Of a stretch of DNA of 64,000 nt, positions 31,389-38,835 are shown one piece after another. Source of the DNA: Thermoanaerobaculales bacterium (GTDB taxonomy: Bacteria; Acidobacteriota; Thermoanaerobaculia; Thermoanaerobaculales; Sulfomarinibacteraceae); contig DAOPQC010000002.1 of NCBI GenBank assembly GCA_035358815.1, positions 249,306 through 313,305 on the forward strand, given 5' to 3'. The notes under the pieces are model-generated. The model searched no databases, was not told the DNA's origin, and was given only the letters and a program-made list of their open reading frames with translations. Position 1 is the first letter of the stretch. Each line of letters starts with the position of its first letter. Both the position numbers and the translations under genes were made by a program.

Positions 31389-34040
31389 ATGAGACCTGCT
31401 CGCACACCGTTGTCGAGAACCTCGAGTGTCACGTCGCGACCCATGCGTCGAGCAGCCGTCGTGCTGGCCGCCGCCGCCGCGGCCATCCTGGCAGCAGGGC
31501 CGGCCGGCGCGCACGACGTCTACCTCATGAACAGCAACCACACCGACTACAACTGGAACGCGACGGCGGCCCAGTACGACGCGGCGATGCTCGCCGACCT
31601 CGACTACTACCTGCTACAGATCGCCGCCACGGCGGGCAACCCGCCCGAGGAGCAGTCCCGCTACGTGCCGGACTGCTGGTGGTGGCTCCACCTCTACCAG
31701 GAGCACCGCTCGCCGGCCCAGTTCCGGCAGCTGCTCGACGCCATTCGCTCCGGCCACATCACGATCCCGCTCAATCCCTTCGTCACCCTGTACGGCGCCC
31801 TGCCCACCGAGGCGGCGATCCGCGCCGGCTACTACCCCGGCCGCATCGCGCGCGAGTTCGACCTCGGGTTCCCGCTCGCCGAGTACCGAGAGAGCGCGAC
31901 CATGCCCTGGGGGCTCGCCAGCATCTGGGGCGGCAGCGACGTCCGCTTCAGCTGGAAGGGCATCTGCAACTGCTACCAGTCGGCGCCGCTGCGCAACGAC
32001 GACGAGCTGTTCTGGTGGCAGGGGCCCGACGGCAAGGAGCTGCTGGTCAAGTGGTACAACCTGATCGGCGACAATCGCGACTGGGGCGGCTACTCGGAGG
32101 CGAGGCTCAACCTCAACGACCCGGCTCGGATCGACCTGAATATCACGCGCACGCAGACGCGGATGCCGGGCATCCCGCTCACGGGCCTGTTCGACGCCGG
32201 CTGGGACGAAGTCGGCTACCAGACCACCTCCTTCGTCGACAGCGCCCAAGGCTACAACGCCCTCGGCACCGGCAACACGGCGATCGTGTCCAACGGCGTC
32301 GACTTCTTCGAAGCCCTGCTGTCGAGCGGCGTTGCCGATGCGCTCAACACGCTGCGTGGTGGCTGGGGCTCTGACTGGGACATGTGGCCGGCGTCGCTCG
32401 CCGGGCGCACAGCGCGCGCGCGCCGCGCCTTCGAGCGGATGCGCACCGCCGAGGCGCTGGCAGTGTGGGCGCAGCGCCACGACCCGAACTTCTGGACGCC
32501 GGTGCGGGCCGGCCTCGAGCAAGGCCTGTTCTCGGCGTGGAAGTACTTCGAGCACAACTGGGACGTGACGGCAGGGGGGCCGAGCCTCGCCCAGATGCAG
32601 GACGACAAAGAGGCCTGGGCCTCTGCTTTCGAGACCGCAGTGGATCAGTCGATCAATGCAGCGGACACCGCCATCTCAGCCCTCTTCTCGACGCCCAGTG
32701 AGGACCGCGTGGCGGTCTTCAACCCGCTCGGCTTTGCGCGTACCGACATCGCCGAGGTCGCGGTCCCGAGCCCCGGCCCCTACGTCGTGACCGACGTCGC
32801 GACCGGCCTCGAGGTGCCGGCCCAGGTCATCGAGCGGGGGGGCGCGCGCTTCCTGCAGCTCATCGCCCGAAGCGTGCCGTCGCTCGGCTACAAGGTCTTC
32901 GCCTACGAGCCGGGCACGCCTGGTTCGTTTCCACCCGCCGCGACCGTGACGCCCGGGACGCGCACCATCGAGAGTGCACTCTACCGGGTACGACTTGGCG
33001 GGCGCGGGCAGATCGTCGAGGCCGTGCACAAGGCGCCGTCACCCGACGTGCAGCTCGCGGGAGCGAACGGCCTCAACGACCTCGGCAGCGGGACAATCCA
33101 GTCGGTGGTGGCTGAAAACGTCGGGCCTGTGTCGGCCACGCTCCGCGCCACGCTCGCCAGCCCCGCGCGCACGGTGCGAATCACCCTCTGCTCCGAGGTC
33201 GACCGGATCGATGTCCAGGACACGATCGACCAGAACGTCTCCGGCTTTCGCACCTACAGCTTCCACGCCAACCTCCCGGGTGCGCAGATCCGCTTCGAGG
33301 AGGTCGGCGCCATCGCGCGCCCAGGCATGGTCACTGAGGGCGGTGACTACCTGCCAGGCACCCGCGCCAGCCGGATGACCCTCAACCACTTCGTGGCCTT
33401 TGCCCGGCCCGACTACCACCTGGTGCTGTCGAACTGGGACGCCTTCGCCATGAAGCTCAACGACAGCACCGACTCGGCCTTTGACCTCACTGGCGACACG
33501 GTACACGTGGTGGTGATGGAGCAGCCCACGGGCGCCGGAACCTCGGACCAGGGGGGCGACGGCTTCTTCCTCAACCGCTTCGCCCTGCGCGGGGTTGCAG
33601 GCGCAATCGACGCCCCCGAGGCGATGCGGACCGCACTCGCCCACCAGAACCCCCTCCACGTGATCGCACTGCCCCGCAACCAGAACGGCCCTCTCGCCGC
33701 GCCGTCCGCCGGCCTGCTCTCGGTCGACGCCGACAATGTCGTGGTCACAGCCTTCAAGCCCGCCGAGGACGCGTGGCAGGGCTACGTCGTCAGGCTGTGG
33801 GAGCTCGGCGGAGAGCCCACCGTCGTCGAGATCGACGGCTCGAGCATGGGAGTTCTCAAGGCCTGGCCGAGCTCACTCATCGAGACCGACACCGGCCCGG
33901 CGGCGCTGGCGGCGGGCGGCGTGATCCAGGTCCCGGTGGACGCAAACGAGATCCAGACCTTCCGACTCGGCGACTACCTGGTCTTCCGCTCCAACCTCGA
34001 CAACGGCGGCCTCGGCGACTGGTCCTCCTTCGTCGAGTAG
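31389..34040 (+). CDS. Exported GH38-like glycosidase (putative alpha-mannosidase) with FESG-related tail
   Basis: ATG 31389 or ATG 31443 could be the start; the latter gives the cleaner signal peptide MRRAAVVLAAAAAAILAAG. The product is about 880 residues. It begins AHDVYLMNSNHTDYNWNAT; the HxDxxW element corresponds to the zinc-binding HxDxxW near the N-terminus of GH38 enzymes. The domain continues with WWWLHLYQEH and LNPFVTLYGALPTE, a three-helix region, and C-terminal beta domains (DRVAVFNPLGFARTDIAEV is typical of GH38). I could not locate the nucleophile Asp with certainty, and the DUF5054 family, which I recall as GH38-related, is an alternative assignment. The end, VFRSNLDNGGLGDWSSFVE, looks like a variant of the DGFESG...AWS tail. 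It probably acts on extracellular glycans. Confidence 0.65.
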   Translation: MRPARTPLSRTSSVTSRPMRRAAVVLAAAAAAILAAGPAGAHDVYLMNSNHTDYNWNATAAQYDAAMLADLDYYLLQIAATAGNPPEEQSRYVPDCWWWLHLYQEHRSPAQFRQLLDAIRSGHITIPLNPFVTLYGALPTEAAIRAGYYPGRIAREFDLGFPLAEYRESATMPWGLASIWGGSDVRFSWKGICNCYQSAPLRNDDELFWWQGPDGKELLVKWYNLIGDNRDWGGYSEARLNLNDPARIDLNITRTQTRMPGIPLTGLFDAGWDEVGYQTTSFVDSAQGYNALGTGNTAIVSNGVDFFEALLSSGVADALNTLRGGWGSDWDMWPASLAGRTARARRAFERMRTAEALAVWAQRHDPNFWTPVRAGLEQGLFSAWKYFEHNWDVTAGGPSLAQMQDDKEAWASAFETAVDQSINAADTAISALFSTPSEDRVAVFNPLGFARTDIAEVAVPSPGPYVVTDVATGLEVPAQVIERGGARFLQLIARSVPSLGYKVFAYEPGTPGSFPPAATVTPGTRTIESALYRVRLGGRGQIVEAVHKAPSPDVQLAGANGLNDLGSGTIQSVVAENVGPVSATLRATLASPARTVRITLCSEVDRIDVQDTIDQNVSGFRTYSFHANLPGAQIRFEEVGAIARPGMVTEGGDYLPGTRASRMTLNHFVAFARPDYHLVLSNWDAFAMKLNDSTDSAFDLTGDTVHVVVMEQPTGAGTSDQGGDGFFLNRFALRGVAGAIDAPEAMRTALAHQNPLHVIALPRNQNGPLAAPSAGLLSVDADNVVVTAFKPAEDAWQGYVVRLWELGGEPTVVEIDGSSMGVLKAWPSSLIETDTGPAALAAGGVIQVPVDANEIQTFRLGDYLVFRSNLDNGGLGDWSSFVE

Positions 34041-34099
34041 GGTTGTAGCCCTACCCGAACCCACCCGGCCCGCGTTCCGTAATTTTCCTCGTGAGGGGC

Positions 34100-34127
34100 T
34101 TGACAAATCCGATTTGAGGGCTAAATT
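34100..34127 (+). promoter_or_regulatory. Predicted promoter TTGACA-16-TAAATT of the BlaI/M56 operon
   Basis: A consensus TTGACA (34100-34105) and TAAATT (34122-34127) are separated by 16 bp, in an unusually AT-rich stretch for this window. Confidence 0.7.
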
Positions 34128-34128
34128 C

Positions 34129-34159
34129 TTAGCATGATGCTAATTTTCTAGCATCATGT
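34129..34159 (+). promoter_or_regulatory. Operator-like inverted repeat for the BlaI-type repressor
   Basis: TTAGCATGATGCTAA (34129-34143) is a perfect palindrome around one central base. It is followed by a second half-related TAGCATCATG (34149-34158). The position, directly after the -10 box and before the regulator gene, fits autorepression. The sequence differs from the classical TACA/TGTA BlaI box, so the repressor probably has its own specificity. Confidence 0.6.
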
Positions 34160-34193
34160 CGATGGCCATCGGCGCTGCGGTCCAGGAGGTGAC

Positions 34194-34580
34194 ATGACAC
34201 CAGAGCCCCATGAGCTCAGCCGGCGCGAGCGCCAGATCATGGACGTCCTCTACGAGCTGGGCCGCGCCACCTCCGCCGAGATCCGGGAGCGGCTGCCCGA
34301 CCCGCCGTCCTACTCGGCGGTGCGGGCGATGCTGCGGATCCTGGAGGACAAGGGCCACCTGCGCCACGAGCAGGACGGCCCCCGCTATGTGTTCATCCCG
34401 ACCGTGCCGCGCGAGGAGGCGAGCGAATCGGCCCTGCGGCGCGTGGTCCGCACCTTCTTCGACGGCTCGGCCGAAAGCGCCCTGACCGCCCTCATAGACC
34501 TCGGGGTCAAGGACCTCGACGAGCAGGCGCTGCGCCGCCTGGCCGACCGCATCGCCGAGGCGCGCAAGGAGGGCCGCTGA
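34194..34580 (+). CDS. BlaI/MecI-family transcriptional repressor
   Basis: The protein has 128 residues, starting at ATG 34194 behind GGAGGTGA. The winged-helix domain spans residues 5-80: LSRRERQIMDVLYELGRATSAEIRERL and YSAVRAMLRILEDKGHLRHEQDGPRYVF are characteristic of the Penicillinase_R family. The C-terminal half (VVRTFFDGSAESALTALIDLG) is the dimerisation region that is cleaved in classical systems. The gene overlaps the M56 protease gene by one base, the standard BlaI-BlaR1 arrangement. It is expected to bind its own promoter (operator at 34129-34159) and to be inactivated through the M56 protein. No beta-lactamase gene is nearby, so its target is probably another stress response. Confidence 0.9.
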   Translation: MTPEPHELSRRERQIMDVLYELGRATSAEIRERLPDPPSYSAVRAMLRILEDKGHLRHEQDGPRYVFIPTVPREEASESALRRVVRTFFDGSAESALTALIDLGVKDLDEQALRRLADRIAEARKEGR

Positions 34581-36493
34581 TGGAGCTCCTCCTCGCTCTC
34601 GCCCTCGGGTCGGCCAAGGCGCTGCTCCTGCTGTCGATCGCAGCCGCCGGCGCGACGCTCCTGCACGACAAGCCGGCGCGCCTGCGGGTGGTGATCTGGG
34701 CCACCGCGTTGGCCGGCTCGCTTTTCATCCCAGTCGTGACGCCGGTCCTGCCACCACTCGAGCTGCCGATGCTGCCCAACTTCGCTGGCGAGCTGCAGCC
34801 CGCAAGCGGCACCAACGCGCCAACCGCCGTCGAACCTACGGACGCGGCGCACACCGGCGAGGCGCTTTCGGCCCACGGAACTTCGATGCCCCACTTCGTA
34901 GCACCTGCCGACCCGGGCATCCAGTGGTCGACCCTGCTGCTGGTGGCCTGGGCCGCCGGCGCCGGGCTCACCTTGTCCCGGCTCGCGGTCGGGTACTGGC
35001 GCACCCGGCGGCTGATCCGCCTCTCGGTTCCGATCTCGGACCCGGAGTGGCTCGAGGACCTCGCCCGAGCGCGGCGGCGCGTCGGCCTGCGGCGCGCCGT
35101 CCGGATGGTGATCACTCGGGAGGTCGAGATCCCGGCCACGGTCGGTGTCGTCCGGCCGACAGTGATCGTGCCCCAGGCCGCCATTTCCTGGCCGCGCGAG
35201 CGCCGGGAGGCGGTTCTGCTGCACGAGCTCGTCCACGTTTCCCGCCTCGACTGGCCGCTGCGGCTGGTCGCCCGGCTGGCTCGTGGCTGCTATTGGTTCA
35301 ACCCGCTCGCCTGGTGGGCGGTGCGGCGCCTCGACCTCGAGCAGGAGCTCGCCTGCGACGAGGAGGTGGTCGCGCTGGGCACCCGCCCGAGCGTCTACGC
35401 CTGCCACCTGCTGGGCATCGCCCACGCGGTCGCCCGGCATCCCGCGCCCGCAGTCTCCGGCCTGGAGATGGCGCGCGCCAGTCACCTGGAGGAACGCATC
35501 ATGAGTATTCTCGAGACATCCAACCCCCGCCGCATCGGACGGCGAGTGCTCGCACCGGCGGTCGTCCTGATCGCCGCAATGGTCCCGGCGCTGGCCGCCG
35601 TCGCGCCGACGGATGCGCCACGGCCCGCGACGACGTCACAGCTCAAGCGAGCGCTGGAGGACATCGAGGCAGCCGAGGCCCGGATGGAGCCGCAGCTCGC
35701 CAAGATCGAGGCCATCGAGACCGAAATGGCGCCCTCCCTCGAGGAGATTGCCTCGCTCGAGGTCGAGATCGACGACGAGGCGATCGCCGCCATCGAGGCC
35801 GAGCTGCAGCCCTACCTCGAGCGCATCGAGGCGCTCGAGCTCGACATGGCGCCGACTGAGGCCGAGATGGAGGCCATCGAAGCACGCTTGCAGGGTCTCG
35901 AGCTCCACGTCGATGACGGCACGCTGGCCGACATCGAGCGCCAGCTCCGAGAGCAGCTCGAGCCGCTGGAGGAGGAGCTCGAGCAGCTCCACCTCTCGAT
36001 GGCTCCCGCGCTCGAGCAGATCGCGGCCATCGACCGCGAAATGGAGCCGATCCACGAGAGACTCGAGGCCATGCACGAGCAGCTCGAACCGAAGCACGAG
36101 GAGCTGGAAAAGATCCACGCGGCCATGGAGCCCTTCCAGGAGCGCATGGAGGCCGTCCAACGCGAGCTCGAGCCGATCCACGAGGAGATGGAGGAGCTCG
36201 GGGAGCGCCTCGAGAAGGCGGTCGCCGCCGAGGTCGAGCCAGTGCTCCGCGAGCACCTGGGCTCGGTCGCCGACCCGCAGGCGCCGTTCACCGAGCTTGC
36301 GGCACGGATCGTCGACGAGGGGCATGTCCACGTCGATGGCGACCTCGTGACGGTGGAGATCTCCACTCGGGAGGCGCGCGATATCCTCTCCGGCCTCCTC
36401 GGTCCCCACCGTTCCGGCAGCCAGGCGGCCTTCGACGCGGCGGTCGAGGCCGCCGCCGCTGCCGTGTCGCACCTGGAGATCACCGCCCGCTAA
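34580..36493 (+). CDS. BlaR1-like M56 family membrane metallopeptidase with 14-residue-repeat coiled-coil domain
   Basis: The protein has 637 residues; AAGGAGG lies 8 nt before the ATG. Four membrane helices are visible at about residues 3-27, 36-58, 116-135 and 318-338. The M56 zinc motif HELVH is at 215-219, with the downstream EQELACDEE at about 254-262. In BlaR1 and MecR1 a penicillin-binding sensor follows the fourth helix. Here that is replaced by a long Glu-rich coiled coil (about 350-545), including consecutive 14-residue repeats: EPIHERLEAMHEQL, EPKHEELEKIHAAM, EPFQERMEAVQREL and EPIHEEMEELGERL. A short globular C-terminal region (545-637) follows. The protein should cleave, or trigger cleavage of, the BlaI-type repressor after an envelope signal; the signal is unknown. 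A REP array starts two bases after the stop codon. Confidence 0.85.
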   Translation: MELLLALALGSAKALLLLSIAAAGATLLHDKPARLRVVIWATALAGSLFIPVVTPVLPPLELPMLPNFAGELQPASGTNAPTAVEPTDAAHTGEALSAHGTSMPHFVAPADPGIQWSTLLLVAWAAGAGLTLSRLAVGYWRTRRLIRLSVPISDPEWLEDLARARRRVGLRRAVRMVITREVEIPATVGVVRPTVIVPQAAISWPRERREAVLLHELVHVSRLDWPLRLVARLARGCYWFNPLAWWAVRRLDLEQELACDEEVVALGTRPSVYACHLLGIAHAVARHPAPAVSGLEMARASHLEERIMSILETSNPRRIGRRVLAPAVVLIAAMVPALAAVAPTDAPRPATTSQLKRALEDIEAAEARMEPQLAKIEAIETEMAPSLEEIASLEVEIDDEAIAAIEAELQPYLERIEALELDMAPTEAEMEAIEARLQGLELHVDDGTLADIERQLREQLEPLEEELEQLHLSMAPALEQIAAIDREMEPIHERLEAMHEQLEPKHEELEKIHAAMEPFQERMEAVQRELEPIHEEMEELGERLEKAVAAEVEPVLREHLGSVADPQAPFTELAARIVDEGHVHVDGDLVTVEISTREARDILSGLLGPHRSGSQAAFDAAVEAAAAAVSHLEITAR

Positions 36494-36494
36494 T

Positions 36495-36712
36495 TTGTAG
36501 CGCAGCCATCCTTGGCTGCATCGCGTTCATAACTCTCCCGCCCCTCCCGGGCGGGCGTTCTTGTGGCGCAACCATCCTTGGCTGCATCGCGCTCGTAACT
36601 CTCACGTCCTCCCCGGGCGGGCGTTCTTGTAGCGCAGCCATCCTTGGCTGCATCGGGCGACGACGAAGAATGCAGGCAAGATGCCTGCGCTACAAGGAAC
36701 CCTGCGCTACAA
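36495..36712. repeat. REP array 2 with two 66-bp direct repeats, downstream of the RAYT gene
   Basis: A TTGTAGCGCAGCCATCCTTG unit is repeated at 36495, 36561 and 36627, exactly 66 bp apart. Each of the first two units also carries a G/C-rich hairpin (CCCGCCC-ctcc-CGGGCGGG type). Inverted units (ATGCCTGCGCTACAA) close the array at about 36671-36712. The array lies between the M56 gene stop and the RAYT gene end. Confidence 0.9.
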
Positions 36713-36755
36713 CGGACGTTTCGCTGCAACGTGCTCAAGGGGCAGGCAAGGACGC

Positions 36756-37391
36756 CTACCCCACGATCCCAAGCGCGCTGCGATGACGGGCGCTGCTGAA
36801 CGGCCACTCCGACGCCACTGAGCACAAGCCCGCGGCCACCGGGTTGGCTTCGATGTAATCCAAGAACCTCTGGAATGCCTCCGGGCTGCGGACGAGGTGG
36901 TCAAAGGACTCGCGCTGCCAGAAGACTCCCACGCGATGCAGCATCTTGTTCGCCTCGCTCGCGGTGAAGGACTTCCACGAGTGCAGGATCGTCTCCAGGG
37001 GGCGATCCTCGAAAGGCGTCAACAACACGTGAACGTGGTCCGGCATGACGCACCAGGCGTGGAGTCCGTATCGTCGGCCCTGGAAGTGCAGCAGCGCGAA
37101 CTCCACGACACGAGCGATTCTCGGCAAGCCGAGCAGCGGGGCCGCCGACGCCGGTGGCGGCTCCGACAGCTGAGCAACCTCCTCGGGTTCGGCCGCAGGC
37201 TCCGGACGACGTCGATTCCGTGCGTGAGCGCAGCGCGACTGCTGGAGGCAGAAGGTCACGAAATAGGTGCAGCCCGGCTTGATCAGATGAGGAAGCCTGC
37301 CCCTAGATCTCCCGGGGCTGAACGGAAGCGATCGCGGGTTCTGCGGCTCGCAGAACACCGGGCCCAATGCGCTTCCGTCATCGCGGTCCAT
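36756..37391 (-). CDS. REP-associated tyrosine transposase (RAYT, Y1/HUH family)
   Basis: The protein has about 211 residues; GTG 37394 is an alternative start just upstream, and GGGAGG precedes both. The fold motifs are clear: the HUH motif in WCVMPDHVHVLL (H119, H121) and the catalytic Tyr in FLDYIEANPV (Y179), followed by the family pattern ASEWPFSSA. There is an unusual Pro/Glu-rich insertion at about 60-95 between CLQQSRC and the first core strand. No IS ends are seen. Instead REP arrays lie on both sides (36495-36712 and 37437-37520), the configuration of domesticated RAYTs that act on REP/BIME hairpins by single-strand cleavage. It is likely responsible for spreading the REP elements in this genome. 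Confidence 0.9.
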   Translation of the reverse strand: MDRDDGSALGPVFCEPQNPRSLPFSPGRSRGRLPHLIKPGCTYFVTFCLQQSRCAHARNRRRPEPAAEPEEVAQLSEPPPASAAPLLGLPRIARVVEFALLHFQGRRYGLHAWCVMPDHVHVLLTPFEDRPLETILHSWKSFTASEANKMLHRVGVFWQRESFDHLVRSPEAFQRFLDYIEANPVAAGLCSVASEWPFSSARHRSALGIVG

Positions 37392-37436
37392 CACCTCCCT
37401 ATAAGGACAGCTTCGATGTCGAGTTGTTCAGCCTTC

Positions 37437-37520
37437 AAGCAGGCAGGATGCCTGCGCTACAAGGATGGCTGCGCCACAAGCAGGCAGGATGCCTGCGCGA
37501 CAAGGATGCCTGCGCTACAA
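37437..37520. repeat. REP array 3, upstream of the RAYT gene
   Basis: Three or four units of the type GCAGGCAGGATGCCTGCGCTACAA are arranged head to tail. The outermost TTGTAGCGCAGGC (read on the minus strand) supplies the TAG stop codon of the aminotransferase gene ending at 37515. Confidence 0.85.
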
Positions 37521-38747
37521 GACTCGATCCAGGACCGCGATCAGCCGGCCGATCTCCTCGACCGTGTTGTAGTGGACGAGGCTGACACGGACGACGCCGT
37601 CGGCCGGGTCGAGGTTGAGCGCTTCGCACAGCCGGTGGGCGTACATGTGGCCGCTGCGAATCGCGATCCCCGAGCGGTCGACCACCTCGGTGATCTCGCG
37701 CGAGCTCTTCGAGCGGTGCACGAAGCTGACGGTCCCGACCCGCGACTCCCGGGCGTGATGGGGACCAATGATCTTCACCTCCGGCCGCGACAGCAGGTAC
37801 TCGACAAGCCGAGCCTGAACCGGCAGCTCGCAGGCGGCCACGACGTCGAATGCCCGCTCGACGCCGTGCCGATCGAGTCGATCGAGTGGGGCTTCGTCAG
37901 CCAGGAATGCCAGGTAGTCCCGCACGCCGAGCAAACCGGCGCAGGCCTCGTGGTTGACACCGCCGAGCTCGAGCTTGTAGGGCACGTCGCCGGGAGCGAC
38001 GAAGAAGTGGTTGGGGCCTTCCAGCCCGGCCATCGCCTCCCGCCTCCCCCACAGCGCGGCCATGTGCGGCCCGTAGACCTTGTAAGTGGAGAAGGCGTAC
38101 CAGTCGACGCCCCACGCCTCGACGTCCATGGCCCGGTGCGGCGCGTAGGCGACGCCGTCGACGACCACGCGGGCGCCGGCGGCGTGCGCGAGCTTGGTGA
38201 TCGCCTGAACGTCAAAGATGCCTCCGAGCAGATTCGACACGTGGGGTAAGGCGACAAGCGCCGTCCGATCGGTGAGCATGTGCGCGAGCGCGTCGATCGG
38301 GCTGTCGAAGGTCTTGGGATCCACCTCCCACCGCCGGACCTTCACGCCGACCCGCTCGAGCCGGACCCACGGCCCGACGTTGGCCTCGTGCCCGCAGCGG
38401 GCGACCACCACCTCGCTGCCCGGCTCGAGCACCTTCGCGTAGCAGTCGGCGAGCATCTGCAGCAGAGCCGACGTCGACGGCCCCAGGACCACCTCGCCGT
38501 CGACACCGCCGAAGAGCAGCTTCACGAACGCTCGCGCCTCGTCCACGGTCGCGGACGCCCGCACCGACAGCGGGTAGCTCGCACCGAGCTGGACGTAGGT
38601 CCCCACCATGTAGTCCCGCATCCGGTCGACCACCGACTGCGGCACCTGCGCCCCACCGGCGTTTTCCAGGAACACCGTCTCCCCTGCCAACGCAGTGAAC
38701 TGTCCGCGAATCCAGCGACGCAGCTCGTCCGATATCTCGATCGCCAT
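37515..38747 (-). CDS. Cysteine-desulfurase-like class V aminotransferase (catalytic Cys replaced by Tyr)
   Basis: The protein has 410 residues. Fold-type I PLP enzyme features: FLENAGGAQVP at the N-terminus, SRCGHEAN-like VVVARCGHEANVGPW, VDGVAYAPH, and the PLP-binding Lys in FSTYKVYGPH (K223). In SufS/NifS the mobile loop reads R-(T/A)-G-H-H-C with a catalytic Cys; here it is RSGHMYAHRL, with Tyr (Y369) in the Cys position. It is therefore probably a member of the large cysteine-desulfurase-like group with another substrate, such as a C-S or C-N lyase or an aminotransferase. It stands alone. Its stop codon lies in REP array 3. Confidence 0.8.
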   Translation of the reverse strand: MAIEISDELRRWIRGQFTALAGETVFLENAGGAQVPQSVVDRMRDYMVGTYVQLGASYPLSVRASATVDEARAFVKLLFGGVDGEVVLGPSTSALLQMLADCYAKVLEPGSEVVVARCGHEANVGPWVRLERVGVKVRRWEVDPKTFDSPIDALAHMLTDRTALVALPHVSNLLGGIFDVQAITKLAHAAGARVVVDGVAYAPHRAMDVEAWGVDWYAFSTYKVYGPHMAALWGRREAMAGLEGPNHFFVAPGDVPYKLELGGVNHEACAGLLGVRDYLAFLADEAPLDRLDRHGVERAFDVVAACELPVQARLVEYLLSRPEVKIIGPHHARESRVGTVSFVHRSKSSREITEVVDRSGIAIRSGHMYAHRLCEALNLDPADGVVRVSLVHYNTVEEIGRLIAVLDRVL

Positions 38748-38835
38748 CCAGCCTCCTGGGCATCAATCCCGCCGGTTAACGTCCTTGCTGCATCGTGGAC
38801 GCCGCAGGGGCGAGAGTCTCACGCTGCGGTCACTG

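Noticed and set aside
30814..31392. 192-residue frame on the plus strand across the small membrane protein
   Set aside because: It is in a different frame from the hydrophobic N-terminus with its ribosome-binding site and runs into the REP array.
34037..34054. GTAGGG-ttgtag-CCCTAC hairpin as terminator of the GH38-like gene
   Set aside because: The stem is only 6 bp, overlaps the stop codon and has no T-run.
36490..36825. 111-residue frame with 22-residue protein repeats
   Set aside because: The apparent protein repeat is the translation of the 66-bp REP direct repeats; there is no ribosome-binding site.
31248..37520. CRISPR array
   Set aside because: The repeats are palindromic, of both orientations and irregularly spaced, with no unique spacers; they are REP/BIME elements.
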